In this document: positions 1 to 5,375 of the stretch, one piece after another
Layout of the letters: every line of letters starts with the position of its first letter
Numbering within the stretch: the stretch's first letter is position 1
Assembly: GCA_947427985.1 (NCBI GenBank)
Contig: CANEKB010000064.1
Span: forward strand, 1 to 6,293
Reading direction: 5' to 3'
Source: an uncultured Candidatus Saccharibacteria bacterium
GTDB lineage: Bacteria; Patescibacteriota; Saccharimonadia; Saccharimonadales; Saccharimonadaceae
Length of the DNA stretch: 6,293 bases
Translations under genes and position numbers: made by a program
The notes under the pieces: model-generated
Database searches by the model: none
Told to the model about the DNA's origin: nothing
The model's input: the letters and a program-made list of their open reading frames with translations, nothing else

Positions 1-34
1 TTGTTTCCGTGAAGCTAAAGCTTCCCGCAAACAA
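1..34. repeat. Imperfect inverted repeat (hairpin) at the left edge
   Basis: Bases 1-15 and 20-34 are complementary around a TAAA loop. TTGTTT pairs with AAACAA, CG with CG, and GAAGC with GCTTC, giving 13 pairs with two mismatches. On the plus strand it is not followed by a T-run. On the minus strand it lies just past the T-run of the terminator at 29-58, and what follows is outside the window. It could be a second leftward terminator or the end of a neighbouring transcript. The fold is seen directly; the role is unknown. Confidence 0.5.
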
Positions 35-58
35 AAACGACACCGCAAGGGGTGTTCG
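29..58 (-). terminator. Intrinsic terminator of the minus-strand structured RNA
   Basis: Read on the minus strand, CGAACACC (58-51) pairs with GGUGUCG (44-38) with one bulged A and a CCUUGC loop. The run UUUUUGUUU (37-29) follows at once. This is the hairpin plus U-tract layout of a factor-independent terminator. Its 5' arm reuses the last seven bases of the 17-bp closing stem of the upstream RNA (52-58), so the two helices cannot both be complete in one molecule. Confidence 0.6.
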
Positions 59-185
59 TACAATTTATCTAATGACCATTACAGTTCCTAGACAACTTGC
101 GCCCTACGGTGCCGTTTAACATCTAGGATACTGCAATGAGCAGATAAAAAATCTGGTCATCATATTTAATAAATTGTACGAACAC
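33..185 (-). ncRNA. Structured RNA candidate of unassigned family, about 150 nt
   Basis: On the minus strand the segment folds into one long nested structure. A perfect 17-bp closing stem (185-169 with 68-52) comes first. A helix of 9 pairs including one G-U follows (162-154 with 78-70), then an inner helix of about 15 pairs with a single bulged A (136-122 with 92-79). A terminal region of roughly 29 nt caps it. The 3' strand is continuous between the two inner helices, while the 5' strand carries a 17-nt insertion (153-137) that can form a small U-loop hairpin (GAU/AUC). An extended -10 box ends 5 nt before position 185, and a terminator lies directly after the closing stem. Minus-strand orientation is therefore better supported than plus. 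No reading frame spans it. A long hairpin with an asymmetric bulge recalls 6S RNA, and the competing terminator recalls a riboswitch leader, but I recognise no conserved core of either. The fold is seen; function is not assigned. Confidence 0.55.
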
Positions 186-189
186 TTTC

Positions 190-216
190 ATTATAGCACG
201 TTTTTAACAAAAGCAA
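190..216 (-). promoter_or_regulatory. Extended -10 promoter for the structured RNA
   Basis: The minus strand reads TGC-TATAAT (198-190), a perfect -10 with the TGn extension. A weak -35 candidate TTGCTT (216-211) lies 15 bp upstream. Initiation about 5-7 nt after the -10 falls at 183-185, the first bases of the 17-bp closing stem. The longer string CGTGCTATAAT recurs exactly at the promoter of the membrane-protein gene (3925-3915) and with one change at the enolase promoter. Confidence 0.65.
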
Positions 217-245
217 GATTATTCGTATCATTATATGGACGTTTA

Positions 246-273
246 TTGACAAAATACAATATTATGCTATCAT
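246..273 (+). promoter_or_regulatory. Sigma70-type promoter for the 386-1078 gene
   Basis: A perfect -35 TTGACA (246-251) is separated by 16 bp from the -10 TATCAT (268-273). TG at 265-266 gives an extended -10. Transcription would begin near 280 and give a leader of about 105 nt before the gene. A TATAAT on the opposite strand (277-272) overlaps the -10 but has no recognisable -35. The remaining 186-245 stretch is AT-rich, and beyond the ncRNA promoter I see nothing in it. Confidence 0.65.
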
Positions 274-326
274 TATAGGCGAGCGTATTTTATTCGTTTA
301 GCACTTTAGGATGGTTATGAAGCTTT

Positions 327-379
327 CTCAATAGGAACAGGAGTATTCCGACGAGATATTCCTAAACTATTGAGGAGGT
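327..379 (+). promoter_or_regulatory. Leader hairpin abutting the Shine-Dalgarno
   Basis: CTCAATAG (327-334) is perfectly complementary to CTATTGAG (367-374). Inside it, AGGAGTAT (339-346) pairs with ATATTCCT (356-363), allowing one G-U, around a 9-nt loop (347-355). The internal loop is GAAC (335-338) against AAA (364-366). The outer arm takes in the first bases of GAGGAGGT (372-379), the ribosome binding site of the next gene. Melting or binding of this hairpin could therefore change RBS access. The pairing is seen; a regulatory role is inferred. Confidence 0.5.
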
Positions 380-385
380 AAGTTG

Positions 386-1078
386 ATGAACACTAGTAGT
401 AACAGCAGATTCGAGGAGATAACAAGTTGGCTGGAACTAGATGAGGCTATAGGAGACATAGACTCGCGCGCGGCCGCGACCTACGCCTATGGCGCAGCTC
501 AACAGTTGGGTATTGAGATTTTACTAAGCGAAGAGGATGGCGAATTAATGTTGCGTAGTGGAGAAATCCTGAGCACCACATTCGACTTCGACTGCGATTC
601 CGAAATTAGGGGCCTTGGCAAAGCCTTAGAGTTCTTCAGTAGACTGCAACAGGCAAATCAACCGGCACTTGAGGCACAAATCCAGACTTTACGCGAAGAA
701 GTCAACCGACTGCGTGCGACGTTCCAGGCCAGCATAGTGTCGCAGGGCGACCTGAAGGCTATGGACGGCGAATCCTGGGCCGACTTCGTTCGGACTCTGC
801 ATGACGAAGCCAAGGCGGCTGGTGGCAGTATCGAAACCTTCGGTCACCATACCGTGTGTTACTTCCGCTGCGCCAGGCTAAAACATTGTAGCATCATGAG
901 CCCTGTCTTGCTCAAGCCGCCCTATCACAGCGGGCAAAACCACCGGATTCGGTTCGCCTTGCCGCAAGATGTTGAACTAATGCGAAAATGTTTTAAACAC
1001 GATGTCGAGCTGTATAGGGCGCTGCAGAATGTCGAACCCGAAGCTGCTAGTTCAGCGGAGTCTGATCCGAATTCGTAA
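386..1078 (+). CDS. Unknown soluble protein with a short central coiled coil, 230 aa
   Basis: I do not recognise this family. The ATG at 386 is preferred over the TTG at 383 because GGAGG (374-378) then sits 7 nt upstream rather than 4. There is no signal peptide or membrane segment. Residues 1-92 are acidic and look like a small folded domain. Residues 93-116 form a short coiled coil with L95, I99, L102, V106, L109 and F113 in clean 4-3 spacing. Residues 120-210 form a second region with a His/Cys cluster (H154, H155, C158, C162, H167, C168) that could bind metal, although no known zinc-finger spacing is matched. The tail from about 216 is Glu/Ala/Ser-rich and probably disordered. It has its own promoter, a folded leader and a terminator, so it is monocistronic. 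GC-rich patches, for example around 465-490, contrast with the AT-rich upstream DNA. A regulator or oligomeric scaffold is possible but unproven. Confidence 0.8.
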   Translation: MNTSSNSRFEEITSWLELDEAIGDIDSRAAATYAYGAAQQLGIEILLSEEDGELMLRSGEILSTTFDFDCDSEIRGLGKALEFFSRLQQANQPALEAQIQTLREEVNRLRATFQASIVSQGDLKAMDGESWADFVRTLHDEAKAAGGSIETFGHHTVCYFRCARLKHCSIMSPVLLKPPYHSGQNHRIRFALPQDVELMRKCFKHDVELYRALQNVEPEAASSAESDPNS

Positions 1079-1088
1079 CCATCAATAA

Positions 1089-1120
1089 AACTCCCCACCG
1101 TATTGGCGGGGAGTTATTTT
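1089..1120. terminator. Bidirectional intrinsic terminator between convergent genes
   Basis: AACTCCCC (1089-1096) pairs with GGGGAGTT (1108-1115). Two more C-G pairs inside close a GTATT loop (1100-1104). It is followed by ATTTTT on the plus strand and by TTTTATTG on the minus strand. It lies 10 bp after the stop of the plus-strand unknown gene and about 15 bp beyond the stop of the minus-strand FtsA-like gene, so it can serve both. Confidence 0.9.
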
Positions 1121-1135
1121 TATCCTCGTACTTAA

Positions 1136-2491
1136 CTAATTCTGCAATAGCTTCGCAAATTTCGCTCGGATACCTCCTTCGTCCGGAGAACCAGCTAAAG
1201 TGTCGAGCGCCACCCGAAGTAGCCCAAGCGCCGTAATGAAAGAATGGTCAAGTGTACTCATAGTACTATTTTTAATGCCTGGGATATCTGCTGAGTCCAC
1301 AAGATGAATCACTGGTCGTCGTGCAAACGGCAATTCTTTAAACCAGTCGGTCGTACTAAGAACTTCTTGAAGCTCACTCAGACCCGCACCGCCACCACAA
1401 AGCAAAATCTTATTCGGCAACATTTCGGTTAACTTAAACTCCTCAAGCGTAATCTGCACCCCTGATAGCCAAACCGCTAAGTTGCGTTGGATAGCTAGCA
1501 TCATTTTGTCACGCATATCGGCCGGAACCTTGGTCGGATTATTAATAGCGAGCTTATATTTCTCGGCCGTGTCGAAGTCTACGTCGAGCGCCTCAGCGAT
1601 TTGATGCGTAAAGCTACGCCCGCCGATCCCAAACATCTTCGTTCCTTCAACACCGCCGTCGTCCACTACAGCAATATCGGTCGTCCCACCACCGATGTCC
1701 ATCACAATACCAGAAAAACTATTATCTAAGTCATTCCCTAGGCAAGCTCGACAAACCGCGAACGGTTCCACCGCCACTGCCAAAAGATCAAGACTCAACT
1801 CGGCACAAACTTTCTCGATCGCAGAAATATGCACTAATGGCGCAAAGGCCGTATAGAACTGAATTACGATATCAGTACCCTTGAATCCGATCGGGTTGCT
1901 TATCTTATAACCGTCAATACTGATGCTTACAATGGCTGAATTTATCAGACGCACTTCAACATTTGGGTTATTCGTCTCATCGGCAATTTCCTTACGTGCT
2001 TGCTCGCCGGCGCGGTCTTGTACACGCTTGATGATTAGCGCCATCTCTTGTTCAGTAAGGGGCTTATTGCCACTCTTGCGTTTATAGCGCACCGTAGAAG
2101 TGTTGCCCTTGATCAGTTCACCAGCGATACCCACTACCGTAAGTTTTGCAGTCGTTCCCGCAACTTTCTCGGCTTGACTCAGTGCTTTCTCGCAAACGCT
2201 AACAACACCCGGAATATCAGCAATAGCTCCAGCAAACATATTACTAGCGTCCTGGTGTGCCTTACCGACACCTATAATATCGAGTCCACCGGACTTATTT
2301 TGCCGTGCAATCAAGGCTTTGACATTTTCGGTACCAATGTCGAGCGCGAGAATCGTATCATCAGCCGGCTTTGTTGGCAAGAAATCACCATCAGCAGGGT
2401 TGGGCTTCTCGCTAGCATCAGAAACTTTGGCCGACTTGGTAGCCGCCTGAACCTTTGCTTTAGTTGATCGCATTGCACTAAGGAAGCCCAT
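1136..2491 (-). CDS. ftsA: FtsA-like cell-division ATPase (SHS2/actin-fold)
   Basis: This is an actin/HSP70-superfamily protein of the FtsA/PilM group, 451 aa from the ATG at 2491. An ATG directly before it at 2494 is also possible, but the weak AGGT box (2500-2497) is then only 2 nt away. Visible motifs, numbered from the upstream ATG, are: phosphate-1 LDIGTENVKALI (51-62); an SHS2/1C-type domain at about 85-205; phosphate-2 VMDIGGGTTDIAVV (264-277); and the adenosine loop ILLCGGGAGL (363-372). After a Gly/Ser/Pro linker, the protein ends in the short basic amphipathic stretch GIRAKFAKLLQN (441-452). This matches the C-terminal membrane-targeting helix by which FtsA tethers FtsZ filaments to the inner membrane, and it favours FtsA over PilM. 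The N-terminus carries about 45 extra, probably disordered, residues rich in Lys, Ala and Ser. The gene follows the membrane-protein gene by 12 bp in one apparent operon. No ftsZ lies in the window, which is unusual for ftsA. The FtsA-family call is strong; the division role is inferred. Confidence 0.85.
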   Translation of the reverse strand: MGFLSAMRSTKAKVQAATKSAKVSDASEKPNPADGDFLPTKPADDTILALDIGTENVKALIARQNKSGGLDIIGVGKAHQDASNMFAGAIADIPGVVSVCEKALSQAEKVAGTTAKLTVVGIAGELIKGNTSTVRYKRKSGNKPLTEQEMALIIKRVQDRAGEQARKEIADETNNPNVEVRLINSAIVSISIDGYKISNPIGFKGTDIVIQFYTAFAPLVHISAIEKVCAELSLDLLAVAVEPFAVCRACLGNDLDNSFSGIVMDIGGGTTDIAVVDDGGVEGTKMFGIGGRSFTHQIAEALDVDFDTAEKYKLAINNPTKVPADMRDKMMLAIQRNLAVWLSGVQITLEEFKLTEMLPNKILLCGGGAGLSELQEVLSTTDWFKELPFARRPVIHLVDSADIPGIKNSTMSTLDHSFITALGLLRVALDTLAGSPDEGGIRAKFAKLLQN

Positions 2492-2502
2492 CATATACCT
2501 AC

Positions 2503-2508
2503 ATTATA
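2503..2508 (-). promoter_or_regulatory. Possible internal -10 box before the ftsA-like gene
   Basis: The minus strand has a perfect TATAAT (2508-2503) overlapping the stop codon of the upstream membrane-protein gene. It ends 8 nt before the ATG at 2494 and 11 nt before the ATG at 2491. No convincing -35 is present and the TGn extension is lacking. If active, it would give a leaderless or nearly leaderless ftsA-like mRNA uncoupled from the upstream gene. It may be coincidental. Confidence 0.3.
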
Positions 2509-3892
2509 CACCAATTGAATCAAAAGCGGAATCGTATTCCCACAAATCGCCTTCGTTGTCATAGTAATAATAGTTACCACGACCATCTTCCACCATAAAG
2601 AGCGGGGCAATAATCTCAATCGCGTCCTCAATCAATTCACTAATTGAACGATAATTGTCTGGTGCGGAAACTTCGCCAGCCTCATAGATAAACCCGATCG
2701 CACCTGTGAGTGAATACCCATCCTCGCTCTTAGGCATGTTGAAGGCGACTGCTTCGAGTTTATGTTCAAAATCAGAAACCTGGAGGTAAATTTCAAGATC
2801 TTCCGGCATTTCTCCTTTGAGGTCGGCTGCAGTAATCTTATCAGCATCATCCGCCGAGATCTTCTCGCCGCCAGTCGCTTCGGCATAGGTATTATAACAT
2901 GCTGTAACTTCAGTACTATATTTCGAGTGTGGCAACTCATTCAAAAACCCAGCCAAGCGGTCGTAATCGAGCGTAATATCGTAATATGTGTGCCCCGAGC
3001 CAATAGTCTTACTAAGCTCCGTGTTCTTCGTGATACTAACAAACTGGTTCGCACGGTAGAAATCAGCATACTCGTTCATATAGTCAGACTTGGCCGCAGA
3101 AATAATACAGGAATAGAGATCTTTGATAGGCTTACCAGAGCTACCCATGTCTAGTTCATCGATAATTTCCGGAATTGAAATCTTCCACCATTCGTTGTCG
3201 ACTAGTTCAACGATGTCATAAACCGCCTGACCAATTTCCGATTTCGAGAAGGATTCGTCGGTAACGACCGAATCAAGTGCTTCGGCAAGTTTAGCGACCT
3301 GGAAATAGATAACACCGTCGCTCATGACCGCCGCACCGATATCTAAGCTTACCTCGTGACCATCGACAATATTTCCTTCATCGTCAACTTCACTCATCGT
3401 AAGCGTTGCCGTGGTGGCATTTGGCAGAGTTTTCGACTCATTCTTAAATCTGATATTATAAGCAAATGCCGTATCATTATCTTCATCGTCAATCGTGACC
3501 GTAAAGCCGCCATCCATCTGGACGTGTTCAGCCGAGAAAAAATTATTAACCGCGTCAAATGCAATATTCTGTGGGTTTTGATAAACTACAAAATACCAAA
3601 TTGCAAAACCAATACCACCAACCAGCAAAAGGCCAAAAACAACAAAACCGATAATTGCTGCCAGCGAGAACTTCTTTTTGGGCGGCTTAATCAGTACTGT
3701 GTTATCCGACTGGACCGACGCAGCGTCCATAGCTGGAGCTGGTTCAGGGGTCGACATTACGACTGGCGTCGCTTCGACTATGACAGTGTCTTCCTGAATA
3801 TTAGCAGCCGCTGGCTCTGGAACCACGCCATTAGTATTATTAGTATCTTGCACCGGCGGTTCAGCGCCCGGCGTCGCGGATTCTTTATCCAT
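2504..3892 (-). CDS. Unknown single-pass membrane protein with a large extracytoplasmic domain, 462 aa
   Basis: I do not recognise a named family. The ATG at 3892 is chosen because AAGGAGG (3902-3896) lies just before it. An in-frame start at 3940 would precede the promoter -10 (3920-3915) and add a tail with no RBS. Residues 1-70 are Pro/Ala/Glu/Thr-rich and probably disordered. A positive KPPKKK stop (69-74) leads into one membrane helix (about 76-103), then an extracytoplasmic region of about 360 residues. With the tail positive and inside, topology is N-in/C-out. The outer region has few positive charges, many Asp/Glu, and alternating beta-strand and helix character (for example GGFTVTIDDEDND, then NIRFKN). 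It resembles lipoprotein-carrier-like beta folds only in general style, and no homology is claimed. The C-terminus is rich in Tyr and acidic residues (NYYYYDNEGDLWEYD). It is first in an operon with the FtsA-like gene, 12 bp apart, which suggests an envelope or division-related role by context only. Confidence 0.85.
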   Translation of the reverse strand: MDKESATPGAEPPVQDTNNTNGVVPEPAAANIQEDTVIVEATPVVMSTPEPAPAMDAASVQSDNTVLIKPPKKKFSLAAIIGFVVFGLLLVGGIGFAIWYFVVYQNPQNIAFDAVNNFFSAEHVQMDGGFTVTIDDEDNDTAFAYNIRFKNESKTLPNATTATLTMSEVDDEGNIVDGHEVSLDIGAAVMSDGVIYFQVAKLAEALDSVVTDESFSKSEIGQAVYDIVELVDNEWWKISIPEIIDELDMGSSGKPIKDLYSCIISAAKSDYMNEYADFYRANQFVSITKNTELSKTIGSGHTYYDITLDYDRLAGFLNELPHSKYSTEVTACYNTYAEATGGEKISADDADKITAADLKGEMPEDLEIYLQVSDFEHKLEAVAFNMPKSEDGYSLTGAIGFIYEAGEVSAPDNYRSISELIEDAIEIIAPLFMVEDGRGNYYYYDNEGDLWEYDSAFDSIGV

Positions 3893-3914
3893 TTCCCTCC
3901 TTAACTTTACCTCA

Positions 3915-3925
3915 ATTATAGCACG
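3915..3925 (-). promoter_or_regulatory. Extended -10 promoter of the membrane-protein/ftsA-like operon
   Basis: The minus strand reads CGTGC-TATAAT (3925-3915), with a TGn extension and a perfect -10. No good -35 is visible upstream on this strand, where the sequence is A/T-rich with CTTTT runs. Initiation near 3908 leaves about 16 nt of leader containing the strong AAGGAGG box. The string mirrors the enolase promoter 25 bp away on the other strand. Confidence 0.65.
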
Positions 3926-3950
3926 AATCTTAAAAAGCAAAAGCTAAAAG

Positions 3951-3961
3951 CGTGTTATAAT
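3951..3961 (+). promoter_or_regulatory. Extended -10 promoter of enolase, giving a probably leaderless mRNA
   Basis: CGTGT-TATAAT (3951-3961) has a TGn extension and a perfect -10. Only 6 nt separate it from the enolase ATG at 3968, so initiation at the usual distance falls on or next to the A of the ATG. No Shine-Dalgarno exists in TTATAATTAGCCT before the start. No -35 close to TTGACA is seen upstream. The direct reading is leaderless initiation; an unseen upstream promoter could still supply a longer, SD-less leader. Confidence 0.65.
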
Positions 3962-3967
3962 TAGCCT

Positions 3968-5251
3968 ATGGATAATTTTGTAATTAGAGATATAAAGGCG
4001 CGGCAAGTGTTAGATAGCCGTGGCAACCCAACCGTCGAAGCGGATGTTTTTTTAGCTTCGGGGCAAGCTGCGAGAGCAATCGTACCATCAGGAGCATCAA
4101 CTGGCGAAGGTGAGGCTCTCGAGCTTCGAGACGGCGACCCAAAATACTACAATGGTAAAAGCGTAGCTAAAGCAGTTTGGAACGTGAATCATGAGATCCA
4201 CGACCTCTTAGTTGGTAATTCGGCCAACCAAGAGCAGGTCGACCGTTTAATGCTAGATTTGGACGGTACCGAAAATAAAAGCAAGCTCGGTGCGAACGCT
4301 ATCCTTGCGGTTTCACTCGCAACCGCAAAGGCTGCCGCTAAGGCGAAGAATTTACCATTTTACCAGTATGTCGCTGCAATTGCTGGCACTACGAGTGAAA
4401 TGTCGTTACCAATGCCTATGATGAACGTTATGAACGGTGGCGCACATGCGGATTGGGCGACTGACTTTCAGGAGTATATGATTCTGCCGATCGGAGCCGG
4501 AACAATTGGCGAAGCCGTGCGCATGGGTGCAGAAGTTTTTCATGCTTTGAAGCGTGTTTTGAAAGATCGTGGCTACCCAGTCATGGTGGGCGATGAAGGC
4601 GGTTACGGTCCGAAAGTCCGTGATGGTAATAACGAGCCACTGGAATGCATCATGCTAGCAATTGAGGCGGCTGGGTATCGTCCAGGCGAAGATATTGCAA
4701 TGGGCATGGACGTGGCGGCATCCGAATTTTGGAACCATGACCATTATGAGCTCAAGACTGACGGCTCTTGGAAGACTTCCAACGACATGGTGGACTGGTA
4801 CAACTGGATTATTGACAATTATCCGGTCGTGACGATCGAAGATGGACTCGACGAGCATGACTGGGAGGGTTGGCGCACACTAACTGAGCGTCTTGGCAAC
4901 CGAATCCAAGTAGTCGGTGACGACCTTTTTGTTACAAATGCAAAATTGCTACAAAAAGGTATTGATGAAGGTGCTGGAAATGCGATTCTGATTAAGCCGA
5001 ATCAGATCGGGACTCTGAGCGAAACTATCACAGCAGTCAAGTTGGCCAAGTCGACCGGATATAACACTATTATGTCACACCGTTCTGGCGAAACCGAGGA
5101 CACCTCTATTGCGCATCTTGCGGTCGGGCTTGGTACTGGTCAAATCAAGACTGGTTCCCTCTCGCGCTCAGAGCGTATCTGCAAGTACAATGAGCTGATG
5201 CGCATTGCAGAGGATCGCCCAGATCTAAAACTCGCAAATCCGTTTAAGTAG
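3968..5251 (+). CDS. eno: Enolase (phosphopyruvate hydratase)
   Basis: Enolase interconverts 2-phosphoglycerate and phosphoenolpyruvate in cytosolic glycolysis, using two Mg2+ ions. At 427 aa it is full length. The N-terminal capping domain (1-135) has VLDSRGNPTVEADV and the mobile loop PSGASTGEGEALELRD with S43. The TIM-barrel carries the catalytic and metal residues at expected positions: E169 (FQEYM), E210 (GDEGG), D248 (GMDVAAS), E291 (TIEDGLDEHDW), D318 (VVGDDLFVTN), K343 (LIKPNQIG), H371-R372-S373 (SHRSGETEDTS) and K394 (GQIKTGSLSRSER). Departures from the usual bacterial sequence are NGGAHADWATDFQEY in place of an NNVDIQEF-type stretch, GDEGGYGP for GDEGGFAP, and IAHLAVG for IADLAVA/G. 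All are near the active site but spare the catalytic residues. It is monocistronic between its own promoter and the terminator at 5273, and divergent from the membrane-protein operon. The enzyme call is certain on motifs. Confidence 0.98.
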   Translation: MDNFVIRDIKARQVLDSRGNPTVEADVFLASGQAARAIVPSGASTGEGEALELRDGDPKYYNGKSVAKAVWNVNHEIHDLLVGNSANQEQVDRLMLDLDGTENKSKLGANAILAVSLATAKAAAKAKNLPFYQYVAAIAGTTSEMSLPMPMMNVMNGGAHADWATDFQEYMILPIGAGTIGEAVRMGAEVFHALKRVLKDRGYPVMVGDEGGYGPKVRDGNNEPLECIMLAIEAAGYRPGEDIAMGMDVAASEFWNHDHYELKTDGSWKTSNDMVDWYNWIIDNYPVVTIEDGLDEHDWEGWRTLTERLGNRIQVVGDDLFVTNAKLLQKGIDEGAGNAILIKPNQIGTLSETITAVKLAKSTGYNTIMSHRSGETEDTSIAHLAVGLGTGQIKTGSLSRSERICKYNELMRIAEDRPDLKLANPFK

Positions 5252-5272
5252 GTTACAACTTAATCAAAAGTT

Positions 5273-5300
5273 AAGCCCCTCCGACTGGAGGGGCTTTGGT
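5273..5300. terminator. Intrinsic terminator after enolase, possibly bidirectional
   Basis: AAGCCCCTCC (5273-5282) and GGAGGGGCTT (5287-5296) form a perfect 10-bp stem with a GACT loop, 22 bp after the enolase stop. The plus-strand tail TTGGTTCT is only moderately T-rich. On the minus strand the tail is AACTTTTG, so it may also stop transcripts from the convergent dnaE. A smaller hairpin, TCCGG/CCGGA (5303-5307 with 5316-5320), follows. The rest of 5321-5350 shows nothing. Confidence 0.85.
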
Positions 5301-5350
5301 TCTCCGGATGTTAGACCGGAAATTAGATTAGGACTCTTTTCGGATTTGAC

Positions 5351-5375
5351 GTAGAAATGCCTATTCTAGGCCTAC
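5351..5375 (-). other. Small hairpin at the 3' end of dnaE
   Basis: GCCTA (5359-5363) pairs with TAGGC (5367-5371) around a TTC loop, and GTAG/CTAC (5351-5354 with 5372-5375) can pair outside it. The structure overlaps the dnaE stop codon. On the minus strand it is followed by only a short U-stretch (AUUUCU), so it is weak as a terminator and more likely a 3'-end stabilising fold or chance. Confidence 0.3.

Noticed and set aside
52..185. The 17-bp inverted repeat as terminal repeats of a small transposable element (MITE-like).
   Set aside because: Further nested complementary helices fill the interior, the flanks show no target-site duplication, and a promoter and terminator bracket it. A structured RNA explains more.
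33..185. The structured RNA read on the plus strand, or as tmRNA, RNase P or SRP RNA.
   Set aside because: The plus strand has no matching promoter or T-run at the right place. I saw no tmRNA tag frame or tRNA-like end, and no SRP tetraloop or RNase P core motif.
272..277. TATAAT on the minus strand as a second promoter toward the structured RNA.
   Set aside because: There is no -35 or TGn extension, and it overlaps the plus-strand -10 of a better promoter.
383..385. TTG at 383 as the start of the unknown gene.
   Set aside because: The ATG directly following it has better spacing (7 nt) from GGAGG.
2048..3904. Long plus-strand open frames opposite the membrane-protein and ftsA-like genes, and a minus-strand frame within enolase.
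   Set aside because: They are antisense shadows of well-supported genes, have basic or low-complexity translations, and lack an RBS.
3893..3940. An upstream in-frame start at 3940 for the membrane protein.
   Set aside because: It lies upstream of the TATAAT at 3920-3915 and lacks an RBS; AAGGAGG points to 3892.
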